From: Gemella haemolysans
GTDB lineage: Bacteria > Bacillota > Bacilli > Staphylococcales > Gemellaceae
Direction of reading: 5' to 3'
Assembly (NCBI RefSeq): GCF_901873445.1
Contig: NZ_CABFLN010000069.1
Coordinates: 1 to 64,000, forward strand
Length of the DNA: 64,000 nt
In this document: positions 31,680 to 38,586 of the stretch, piece by piece
Layout: each line of letters opens with the position of its first letter
Position numbering within the stretch: position 1 is the first letter of the stretch
Made by a program: the position numbers and the translations under genes
The notes under the pieces: model-generated
What the model saw: the letters and a program-made list of their open reading frames with translations, nothing else
Database searches by the model: none
What the model was told of the DNA's origin: nothing

Positions 31680-32237
31680 ATGATATCAGTTAATGATTTT
31701 AAAACTGGAGTTACTATCGAAGTTGATGGAAACATTTGGAAAGTAATGGAATTCCAACACGTTAAACCTGGTAAAGGAGCTGCTTTCGTACGTTCTAAAT
31801 TAAGAAACATGCGTACAGGTGCAGTTAATGATAAAACATTCAGAGCTGGTGAAAAAGTAGCAAAAGCTCAAATCAATAACCAAAAAATGTCATATCTTTA
31901 CTCAACAGGTGAAGCTTATGTATTTATGGATAACTCTACTTACGAGCAAATCGAAGTACCTGAAGCACAATTAGAATACGAATTAAACTTCTTAAAAGAA
32001 AACATGGAAGTTTCAATCTTAATGTTTGGTGATGAAATCTTAGGTATTGACTTACCAACAACAGTAGAACTTACTGTAACTGAAACTGAACCTGGTGTTA
32101 AAGGTGATACTGCACAAGGAGCTACTAAAGCTGCTACAGTAGAAACTGGATACACATTACAAGTACCTCTATTCGTTAAAGAAGGAGATGTATTAGTAAT
32201 CAATACAGCAGAAGGTTCTTACGTATCAAGAGCATAA
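31680..32237 (+). CDS. efp: Elongation factor P
   Basis: Relieves ribosome stalling at polyproline stretches. Three beta-barrel domains fill 185 residues. The domain-I loop [10 protein letters not shown] places K32 at the tip, the position that is modified (5-aminopentanol in Bacillus); no modifying enzyme is recognisable in this window. The C-terminal signature region ([23 protein letters not shown]) is intact. The gene has its own promoter, AAGGAGA ribosome binding site and terminator and a strongly biased codon use. Confidence 0.97.
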   Translation: MISVNDFKTGVTIEVDGNIWKVMEFQHVKPGKGAAFVRSKLRNMRTGAVNDKTFRAGEKVAKAQINNQKMSYLYSTGEAYVFMDNSTYEQIEVPEAQLEYELNFLKENMEVSILMFGDEILGIDLPTTVELTVTETEPGVKGDTAQGATKAATVETGYTLQVPLFVKEGDVLVINTAEGSYVSRA

Positions 32238-32252
32238 TTTATGAATAATTTA

Positions 32253-32288
32253 AAAACTCTCTATTATTACTATGATAGAGAGTTTTTT
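32253..32288 (+). terminator. Terminator of efp
   Basis: AAAACTCTCTAT (32253-32264) pairs with ATAGAGAGTTTT (32275-32286) and is followed by further T. Confidence 0.85.
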
Positions 32289-32304
32289 ATGAAAGGAGAA
32301 AATA

Positions 32305-32847
32305 ATGAAATACGTACTTTTGCTTCGTGGAATCAATGTTGGTGGTAGAAATAAGGTTTCTATGGCTGATTTGAAAGATGCGATTACTGGTTTAGGATAT
32401 GAAAATGTTATTACTTATATAAACAGTGGCAATATAATATTTAATTCCACTGAAAATATAGGTGTTGTCAATGATAAAATATCACAGATATTGAATTCAT
32501 ATCCTTTCAAAATTAATAAAGTAATACTAACAAAACAAGAATACATAGAAGAACTTAAAAATTTGCCTAGTTGGTGGAATGATGATTTTTATAGAAAAGA
32601 TGTACTATTTTATAGTGAGGATATAGATTTCTCTAGTATAAAAGAACGAATAAATAGTATGCCCTTAAACGAAGAAAATGTTTATTTTGGAAAAAGAGCT
32701 GTTTTTTGGGGGAAATTTAATGAAAAGAACTATTTAAAAACGGCATATCATAAATATTTAATTAAAGAATCTTTCTATAAAGCTGTTACTATTAGAAACG
32801 GAAGAACTTTTATGAAAATCGCTGAGTTACTAGATAAAGAACACTAA
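32305..32847 (+). CDS. DUF1697 family protein
   Basis: A 180-residue soluble protein opening with YVLLLRGINVGGRNKVSMAD and VITYINSGNIIFNS, the hallmark of DUF1697, with the C-terminal RNGRTFMKIAELL. The family is widespread in Bacilli; its biochemical function is not established. AAAGGAG precedes the start. It lies alone between the efp terminator and a permease gene. Confidence 0.88.
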   Translation: MKYVLLLRGINVGGRNKVSMADLKDAITGLGYENVITYINSGNIIFNSTENIGVVNDKISQILNSYPFKINKVILTKQEYIEELKNLPSWWNDDFYRKDVLFYSEDIDFSSIKERINSMPLNEENVYFGKRAVFWGKFNEKNYLKTAYHKYLIKESFYKAVTIRNGRTFMKIAELLDKEH

Positions 32848-32926
32848 TTCTATAGTAAGCGTATATCTTTACTTGATATAGCTAATAATGATATAATTAC
32901 CTAATGAAAAAATTAAGGAGAATATA

Positions 32927-34327
32927 ATGAAATTAGATAAAATATTAATCGGCTTAGGATTAATTATATATTCAATCCTAGCTTATTTTTTAGGAATTCA
33001 TTCTTATAAATTGTTATTAGTTTTCTTAGGGATTAGCGTACTAATATTTTTAATAACAAAATTACATTTCGAACCCTTTTTATCAATACTTATAGTAGCA
33101 ATTATTCTAGGTTTATTTTTAGGTTTATCCCCTAGTTCAATAATTGATTCAGTAGAGAAGGGGACAGGATCTCTTCTAGGACATTTATCTTTAATCTTAG
33201 GATTAGGAGCTATGTTTGGAAGAATATTAGAAGAATTAGGAGCAGTAGAAATTACTGCAAAAAAAATGATCAGTTTATTTGGAATTAAGAGGATTCAATT
33301 AGGTCTTCTCATTGCTGGAATGTGTATAAGTTTTTCTTTATTCTTTGATGTAGCTTTTATTTTAGTAATACCAATTATATTGGCAGTAGCAAAAGAACTA
33401 AAATTAGATAAAATTTACTTAGCTTTACCAGCGAGTATAGGAGTACTAACTATCCATGCACTATTTCCGCCACACCCTAGTCCAAGTATTATTACTAAGA
33501 CTTTTCATCTTAATATGGCGGAAGTATTCTTCTATGGTTTAATAGTAGCAATACCAACAGCAATAATAGGTGGTTTATTATTAACAAATTCAAAGATGGT
33601 ACAAACTAAACCTATCGTACAAACAGAACAAAATAATATTAGTGTTTTAAAAATAGAAAAACAGCTGATGAGTTCTAGTTTTGCTATTATCTTAATGTTA
33701 TTACCTGTAATTTTAATTACAATTCCTACTATAGCATTAGGCATAAAAAATTTACCATCTAGTTTAAAAGATATATTAACAATTATAAGTAATCCAGTTA
33801 CAGCATTAATTATAAGCTTATTAATAGCTATCTGGAAATTAATGACTGTAAAACATTTACGAATTAGTAGTATTGCTCCATTGTTAAGTCAATCTATTAA
33901 AACAATAGCAGTCGTATTACTTATTAATGGAGCTGCTGGAGGTTTGAAACAGGTATTGGTAGATTCAAAGGTAACAGATGAGATAGTTCAAATAACTAGT
34001 GGTATGAACATATCACCAATACTTATTAGTTTCTTTGTTGCTGCTATTCTAAGAATATCATTAGGTAGTGCAACTATTGCAGCAATTACAACGTTAGCAA
34101 TAGTAGAATCTTTAGTTCCAACTATCAGTTATTCACCGGTATTTATAATGTTGAGTATTACTGCAGGAAGTATATTCTGTTCACATGTAAATGATCCTGG
34201 TTTCTGGTTATTTAAACAGTATTTAAACTTAGATTTTAAAACAACATTTAAAACTTGGACTTTAGGTACGACTATTACTTCTATAGTAGCATTTATTATA
34301 ATATTGATTATGACTTCAATTACATAA
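32927..34327 (+). CDS. GntP-family permease (gluconate or related acid:H+ symporter)
   Basis: A 466-residue membrane protein with about 12 helices. Family features include LGLGAMFGRILEELGAVEITAKKM, the central FFDVAFILVIPIILAVA, ALFPPHPSPS (the proline-rich loop of GntP transporters) and a late LRISLGSATIAAITTLAIVE. No sugar-acid kinase or dehydrogenase gene lies beside it, so the substrate (gluconate, glycerate or another hydroxy acid) stays open. It has AAGGAGA and probably its own promoter. Confidence 0.88.
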   Translation: MKLDKILIGLGLIIYSILAYFLGIHSYKLLLVFLGISVLIFLITKLHFEPFLSILIVAIILGLFLGLSPSSIIDSVEKGTGSLLGHLSLILGLGAMFGRILEELGAVEITAKKMISLFGIKRIQLGLLIAGMCISFSLFFDVAFILVIPIILAVAKELKLDKIYLALPASIGVLTIHALFPPHPSPSIITKTFHLNMAEVFFYGLIVAIPTAIIGGLLLTNSKMVQTKPIVQTEQNNISVLKIEKQLMSSSFAIILMLLPVILITIPTIALGIKNLPSSLKDILTIISNPVTALIISLLIAIWKLMTVKHLRISSIAPLLSQSIKTIAVVLLINGAAGGLKQVLVDSKVTDEIVQITSGMNISPILISFFVAAILRISLGSATIAAITTLAIVESLVPTISYSPVFIMLSITAGSIFCSHVNDPGFWLFKQYLNLDFKTTFKTWTLGTTITSIVAFIIILIMTSIT

Positions 34328-34356
34328 AATATTTTTAAAATAAATAATGTTTTTAC

Positions 34357-34385
34357 TTGATATTTATGATAAGGTATGTTATATT
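34357..34385 (+). promoter_or_regulatory. Promoter of rpmB
   Basis: TTGATA (34357-34362), 17-base spacer, TATATT (34380-34385), about 60 bases before rpmB. The upstream context TTTTTACTTGATA recurs at several promoters in the window. Confidence 0.65.
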
Positions 34386-34444
34386 AATACTTGTGTATGT
34401 AGTAAATGTTATGAATAAACTATTTCCAAAAGGAGGATTAATTC

Positions 34445-34633
34445 ATGGCAAAAGTTTGTTACGTTACTGGACGTAAAGCTCGTTCAGGAAATACTCGTTC
34501 ACACGCAATGAACGCAAATAAAAGAAAATTCAAAGCTAATCTACAAAAAGTAACAATTTTAGTAGATGGACAACCTAAAAAAGTTTGGGTTTCTGCTAGA
34601 GCTTTAAAATCTGGAAAAGTTGAGCGTGTATAA
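34445..34633 (+). CDS. rpmB: 50S ribosomal protein L28
   Basis: A 62-residue basic ribosomal protein: [21 protein letters not shown] followed by [12 protein letters not shown]. It is a form without the four zinc-binding cysteines (one cysteine, C5). AAAGGAGG is a strong ribosome binding site. It has its own promoter and terminator. Confidence 0.97.
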   Translation: MAKVCYVTGRKARSGNTRSHAMNANKRKFKANLQKVTILVDGQPKKVWVSARALKSGKVERV

Positions 34634-34649
34634 TTAAGCGATAAACTTT

Positions 34650-34680
34650 AAGCTATCTAAGGAAACTTAGGTAGCTTTTT
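34650..34680 (+). terminator. Terminator of rpmB
   Basis: AAGCTATCTAAG (34650-34661) pairs with CTTAGGTAGCTT (34666-34677) through a GAAA tetraloop with one G-T pair, then TTTTT. Confidence 0.85.
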
Positions 34681-35003
34681 ACATTATAATTAAAAAATAT
34701 ACGGAAATCAAATAAAATATATACTAAATTAGGTATAAATATCAAATTAGCCATTTAAATCAATTCTAAGAGGTTTTATGTCGTTTTGGAGTAAATTGTA
34801 TTAAAAATTAATTTAGAAAGCTTATATGGCGTTTAAATAGGTCATTTTTTTTAGAATTTCAAATTTTAAAGTGAAACTAATTATAATTACCCATTAAATA
34901 GTAAAAATAAATTTAATATAAAATAGATTTAATAAATAATCACTTATTAAAAACTTAAAATGAAATATTTTATTTTTTATTGAAATAAGGGGATTGAACT
35001 ATA
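34681..35003. other. AT-rich intergenic stretch before xerS
   Basis: This 320-base stretch holds no ORF with a ribosome binding site and no palindrome as strong as the dif-like sites. Streptococcal difSL lies just upstream of xerS, so I looked for its TTTTCTTGAAA-type arms here and found no convincing match. Confidence 0.5.
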
Positions 35004-35032
35004 TTGAAAGAAACTGATAAATATGATATAAT
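35004..35032 (+). promoter_or_regulatory. Promoter of xerS
   Basis: TTGAAA (35004-35009), exactly 17 bases, TATAAT (35027-35032), a near-consensus sigma-A promoter. Confidence 0.7.
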
Positions 35033-35047
35033 ATATTTGTTCGTATA

Positions 35048-35064
35048 ATACATATTATATGTAT
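35048..35064 (+). promoter_or_regulatory. Palindrome in the xerS leader
   Basis: ATACATA-TTA-TATGTAT lies between the promoter and the ribosome binding site, where an operator would act. It shares TACATA/TATGTA with the dif-like arms but has a 3-base centre. Confidence 0.35.
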
Positions 35065-35098
35065 AATTAATAAACTTTAGGAGAATGTAGTAATACCA

Positions 35099-36145
35099 AT
35101 GAATCAACGTGATTATTATAAACAAAAAATAAATAAAATACTTCCTGAATTCCCAGATTATATAGAAGACTTCATCGACACGTATTATGATAATTTATCA
35201 CCACTTACTTTACATAGATATTTAGAAACCTATAAGAACTTTCTAAATTGGACTATTAGAGAAACAATTTCAGATGCAGAAAATATAAAAGAAGTTAAAC
35301 TATCTACTTTAGAAAATATATCTAAAAAAGAAATGGAAAGCTATTTTAAATCTCTTTCTCGTGAACAAGTTAATGGAAAATATCGAAGTCAAACGACTGT
35401 TAACAATTATAAGGCTGCTATGAGGTCTCTGTATAAGTTTCTTACTGTTACAAGCGAGAATGAACAAGGACGAGCTTATTTTGAGCGAAATGTAATGCTT
35501 AAGATACCTATTAATCGTGTGAAAGAGACATTATCATCAAGATCAAAGAAAATTTCTGAAAAGATTTTTCTAGACTCTCAGGACGAAGAATTCTTGCAGT
35601 TTGTTGAATTTGAGTACGAGAAAACTTTATCAAAACATGGAAAAACGTTCTTTTTACGTGATAAAGCACGAGATCTTGCAATACTAACACTATTTTTAAA
35701 AAGTGGTATTCGAGTTAATGAACTTGCTAATTTAAAGGTTAAAGATATAGATTTTCTAAATAGTGAAATAAACGTCATTAGAAAAGGTAATAAAGTAGAC
35801 ACAGTTATAATAACTAAATCTGCATTAGACAGGCTTAATGAGTACATAACTTCCCTACCTTTTAAACTTAATAGAGAAGACTTTGTTTTCATTAGTAAAA
35901 ACAAAACTGGATTATCAATAAGAGCTATCCAAAAACTAGTTATGAAATATACAGATGCCTTTAATGTTCCAATGTCACCACATAAACTAAGACATAGTTA
36001 CGGTACTAAATTAGCATTAAAAACAAACGGTAATATACCAATCATTATGACTCAAATGGGACACTCTAACAGTGATACTTCAATGCTATACATTAACGAA
36101 TCTAAAAAAATAATTAAACAATCTATTGATAAATTAGATGATTAG
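35099..36145 (+). CDS. xerS: XerS-type tyrosine recombinase
   Basis: A site-specific recombinase of 348 residues, the size and domain plan of streptococcal XerS (356), the single enzyme that resolves chromosome dimers at difSL with FtsK. Similar blocks include LSTLENISKKEMESYF, SQTTVNNYKAAMRSLYKFLT and RNVMLKIP. The catalytic set is complete: R205, K229, H295, R298, H322 and nucleophile Y331 (GHSNSDTSMLY). The AGGAG (35079-35083) is 15 bases from the ATG, unusually far. Dif-like palindromes lie 3.5 kb upstream, 0.3 kb downstream and 2.4 kb downstream. XerC or XerD orthology is less likely, as those are about 300 residues. Confidence 0.88.
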   Translation: MNQRDYYKQKINKILPEFPDYIEDFIDTYYDNLSPLTLHRYLETYKNFLNWTIRETISDAENIKEVKLSTLENISKKEMESYFKSLSREQVNGKYRSQTTVNNYKAAMRSLYKFLTVTSENEQGRAYFERNVMLKIPINRVKETLSSRSKKISEKIFLDSQDEEFLQFVEFEYEKTLSKHGKTFFLRDKARDLAILTLFLKSGIRVNELANLKVKDIDFLNSEINVIRKGNKVDTVIITKSALDRLNEYITSLPFKLNREDFVFISKNKTGLSIRAIQKLVMKYTDAFNVPMSPHKLRHSYGTKLALKTNGNIPIIMTQMGHSNSDTSMLYINESKKIIKQSIDKLDD

Positions 36146-36208
36146 TATTGCAATATATCTCCAATTAAGTTAAAATATAAAAGTTATTAAATATTATGGA
36201 GGTAAAAA

Positions 36209-36451
36209 ATGGGAATTATTGTACAAGTTTTAGGATCACTCTTGATTCTTATCGGCTTTGTATTTAGTCAATTAGGAAAACTTAAAACTACATCACTTAG
36301 TTATTTATTACTAAATGCTATCGGAGCATTAATTCTTGGCATTGATGCCTTTATTGGTAAGCAATGGGGATTTGTTTTACTAGAAGGTGTTTGGTCTATA
36401 GTTGCTATTCACGGATTATATAATTATTTCAATAAAAAAGAAGTAAAATAG
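36209..36451 (+). CDS. CBU_0592-like small membrane protein
   Basis: An 80-residue protein with three hydrophobic segments (about 5-20, 28-45, 52-70). The pattern LGSLLILIGFVFSQLG, LSYLLLNAIGALIL and WGFVLLEGVWSIVAIHGL matches the CBU_0592-type membrane family of unknown function. GGAGG precedes the ATG. It is the last + strand gene before the strand switch, and its stop codon touches the extended arms of dif-like site 2. Confidence 0.7.
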   Translation: MGIIVQVLGSLLILIGFVFSQLGKLKTTSLSYLLLNAIGALILGIDAFIGKQWGFVLLEGVWSIVAIHGLYNYFNKKEVK

Positions 36452-36458
36452 AGAATAT

Positions 36459-36486
36459 AGTTTACATAAAATTATTTATGTAAACT
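36459..36486. repeat. dif-like palindrome, site 2, at the gene-strand switch
   Basis: AGTTTACATAA (36459-36469), spacer AATTAT, TTATGTAAACT (36476-36486). The symmetry extends to perfect 19-bp arms (36451-36494). It lies exactly where the + strand gene block ends and the - strand block begins; the stop codon of the convergent - strand gene is inside the spacer. I regard it as the best candidate for the chromosomal dif. A bidirectional hairpin terminator is the alternative, though no T-run follows on either strand. Confidence 0.65.
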
Positions 36487-37011
36487 ATATTCTCTTATAA
36501 TATTATCTATAAATTCTGTTTTTCCTTCAGTATATCTTTCTCTATCAAATTTATATTCTTTTTCTAGTTTTAACTTTAATTCCTCATATTTCTTTGCAAC
36601 TACTGGATATTCTAATAATATATTTTTGAATTCTACTTCAGTAATATCGCCTTTTTTTCTTATATGAAGATGAAACACTTTATCTAGAAAACCTTTCTCG
36701 CCATATCCTTTAACTAAAAAAGCTCTATCGTCTTCATTCCAACGTAATTCCCATTCTTTAGAAAGAATTTTAACTATATTACCAAAATTTCTGTCATCAA
36801 TAGTTTCTATAAGTATATCAATTATATTTTTTGATTTTATATTTGGTATTGCAGAACTTCCAATATGATAAATATGTACTGGTATATCTTTAAGTAATTT
36901 TGATAATTTTACTTCCATTTCTTTATACCATTCTATCCATTTATTATTATGACATACTAAAATAATAGGATATCTTTTCTTAAAACACTCATCTTTTAAA
37001 ATATTATCCAA
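36472..37011 (-). CDS. GrpB/UPF0157 family protein
   Basis: A 179-residue protein of the nucleotidyltransferase-like UPF0157 (GrpB) family. Key blocks are IYHIGSSAIPNIKSKNIIDILI (GS plus D-x-I, the nucleotidyltransferase-like core) and the C-terminal EYPVVAKKYEELKLKL with RYTEGKTEFI. The function is unknown. The start is TTG at 37011, with AAAGGTG upstream and no better ATG. It is the first - strand gene of the right arm and its end lies within dif-like site 2. Confidence 0.85.
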   Translation of the reverse strand: MDNILKDECFKKRYPIILVCHNNKWIEWYKEMEVKLSKLLKDIPVHIYHIGSSAIPNIKSKNIIDILIETIDDRNFGNIVKILSKEWELRWNEDDRAFLVKGYGEKGFLDKVFHLHIRKKGDITEVEFKNILLEYPVVAKKYEELKLKLEKEYKFDRERYTEGKTEFIDNIIREYSLHK

Positions 37012-37045
37012 TATAAATCACACCTTTCTATTTTTCCATAAAAAA

Positions 37046-37078
37046 AATGTTAGGATAGGAAATCCTATCACTAACATT
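37046..37078 (-). terminator. Terminator of pgsA
   Basis: Read on the - strand, a stem of about 15 bp (37063-37078 with 37046-37060, one extra base) closes on a 2-base loop and is followed by seven T. Confidence 0.8.
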
Positions 37079-37646
37079 ATTTAAATACATGTAAAGAATT
37101 TTTGAAATATTCCAATCCTGATAAAATAGTCAATATAACAGAAATCCATAATAGGATATAATCTAGTTTAAAGCCAATACTGTTAAATATCGGATTTCCT
37201 AATAAAATTAGAATAATAGCTAATAATTGGCTAATAGTTTTTAGTTTACCTAGAATTCCTGCGGGTATTACTTCCCCTTTTTCTACAGCCAGAAGTCTAA
37301 GTCCCGTAACTGCAAATTCTCTAGCAATTACAACCACTACCATCCAACTGTGCATTAATCCTAATTCAACCATTACAATAAAGGCACTTCCAACTAGAAG
37401 TTTATCAGCTAATGGATCTAAGAATTTACCCATATTAGTCACTAAATTATATTTTCTAGCAAGATATCCATCAATAAAATCTGTGAATGATGCAAACATA
37501 AAAATTAATGCTGCTATGAAAATATTAAGGGTTATATTTCGACCACCTAGGATAGAAATACTACCTCCCATATTATATAATAAAAACACTATAAATATAG
37601 GTATTAATATTGTTCTAAATAATGTTATTTTATTTGGTAGATTCAT
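37077..37646 (-). CDS. pgsA: CDP-diacylglycerol-glycerol-3-phosphate 3-phosphatidyltransferase
   Basis: Makes phosphatidylglycerophosphate, the committed step to phosphatidylglycerol. An integral membrane CDP-alcohol phosphotransferase of 189 residues. The catalytic motif DG-x2-AR-x8-G-x3-D-x3-D is seen in DGYLARKYNLVTNMGKFLD plus PLAD. N-terminal NLPNKITLFRTILIPIF is typical. It is transcribed alone between terminators. Confidence 0.95.
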   Translation of the reverse strand: MNLPNKITLFRTILIPIFIVFLLYNMGGSISILGGRNITLNIFIAALIFMFASFTDFIDGYLARKYNLVTNMGKFLDPLADKLLVGSAFIVMVELGLMHSWMVVVVIAREFAVTGLRLLAVEKGEVIPAGILGKLKTISQLLAIILILLGNPIFNSIGFKLDYILLWISVILTILSGLEYFKNSLHVFK

Positions 37647-37721
37647 TATTATTACTTACCCTTCTTGCATAAATTTAAATTCATTATAATTATAACATAT
37701 TCTGTAATATGCTACAATAAC

Positions 37722-37756
37722 AAAAACAGGATAAATACTCTTATTATCCTGTTTTT
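37722..37756. terminator. Bidirectional terminator downstream of the anchored protein gene
   Basis: AAAAACAGGATAA (37722-37734) pairs with TTATCCTGTTTTT (37744-37756). Both strands give T-rich tails; its main role is ending the - strand gene at 37771. Confidence 0.85.
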
Positions 37757-37770
37757 TATTATATATTATA

Positions 37771-38529
37771 CTATTCACTAGTACCAGAAGTTCCAGTTGT
37801 ACTCGATTCGACCGGTGACGCAACAGTTGGAGTCGCAGTATTATTTGGCGCTACTTGCGGGCTAGAATTAGTCGTTGGATTATTTTGTACTCTTGGAGGG
37901 GTATAATTAACAGTTCCTCTTGCTCTTTGTGTTGCAGGAACCTCGACAACCTCAGTATGTTGTGCCTGTTCATTAGTACTATTATTAGTTGTAGGAGTTT
38001 GAGTCACTTCCGTAGTCGAAAGATTTGTTTTAATTAGCTGAGAAATCTCACTAAACTCCTCATCTTTTTCAAAAATAGTTTCTTTTTCTTTTTCTACTAG
38101 AGTTTGTAACTCACTAAGTTCTTTTTTAACGCTATCAATTTTTTCTGAATTATTTTTATCATCATTATTTATTGTTAATGAAGAAATTTTATCTTTTAAA
38201 TTACTTTGAAGTTTCTCTCTCATTTCTTTAACTAATTTATTATAATCACTAGTTAGTTTATCTTTATTTTCTTTTTCAATATCTTCTTTATTACTTAAAA
38301 GAGATTTTAAGATTTCTATTTTTTTATTTAAGTCATTTTCTTTATTAAAGTTAGAAGAAGATTCTTTAATGATCTTATCAAATTTAGATTCATCTTTCTT
38401 AGTTTGTGTAACTTTTGGTTTAATATTATTTAATGCTTTTTGCTTTTGATACGCATAAGCTGATAATCCAATAACTGCTAATAGTACAACTATTAGTAAA
38501 CCAAGCAATACCTTATTGTTCTTTCTCAA
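37771..38529 (-). CDS. Membrane-anchored coiled-coil protein with Ser/Thr/Pro-rich tail
   Basis: I do not recognise the family. After a basic start (RKNNK) comes one membrane helix (VLLGLLIVVLLAVIGLSAYA), then about 130 Lys/Glu/Ser/Asn-rich residues predicted helical or coiled-coil, then an ~80-residue low-complexity Thr/Pro/Asn/Ser tail ending in TTGTSGTSE. It is probably a type II anchored extracytoplasmic protein. The best start is TTG at 38529, eight bases after AGTGAGGT; a GTG at 38544 lies inside that ribosome binding site. It follows ftsK, with dif-like site 3 between them. A divisome role is only a guess from location. Confidence 0.7.
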   Translation of the reverse strand: MRKNNKVLLGLLIVVLLAVIGLSAYAYQKQKALNNIKPKVTQTKKDESKFDKIIKESSSNFNKENDLNKKIEILKSLLSNKEDIEKENKDKLTSDYNKLVKEMREKLQSNLKDKISSLTINNDDKNNSEKIDSVKKELSELQTLVEKEKETIFEKDEEFSEISQLIKTNLSTTEVTQTPTTNNSTNEQAQHTEVVEVPATQRARGTVNYTPPRVQNNPTTNSSPQVAPNNTATPTVASPVESSTTGTSGTSE

Positions 38530-38558
38530 TTTATTATACCTCACTTAATATATTTTTT

Positions 38559-38586
38559 AGTTTACATAATATATTTTATGTAAACA
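38559..38586. repeat. dif-like palindrome, site 3, at the end of ftsK
   Basis: AGTTTACATAA (38559-38569), spacer TATATT, TTATGTAAACA (38576-38586): 10 of 11 arm positions pair. On the - strand the spacer and right arm read AATATA-TTATGTAAACT, one base different from the Bacillus/Staphylococcus dif right half. It starts next to the ftsK stop codon. Confidence 0.6.

Noticed and set aside
34681-35003. A streptococcal-type difSL site upstream of xerS
   Set aside because: I looked for TTTTCTTGAAA-like arms and a matching left arm at about 11-bp spacing; only weak AT-rich resemblance exists, far poorer than the three palindromes.
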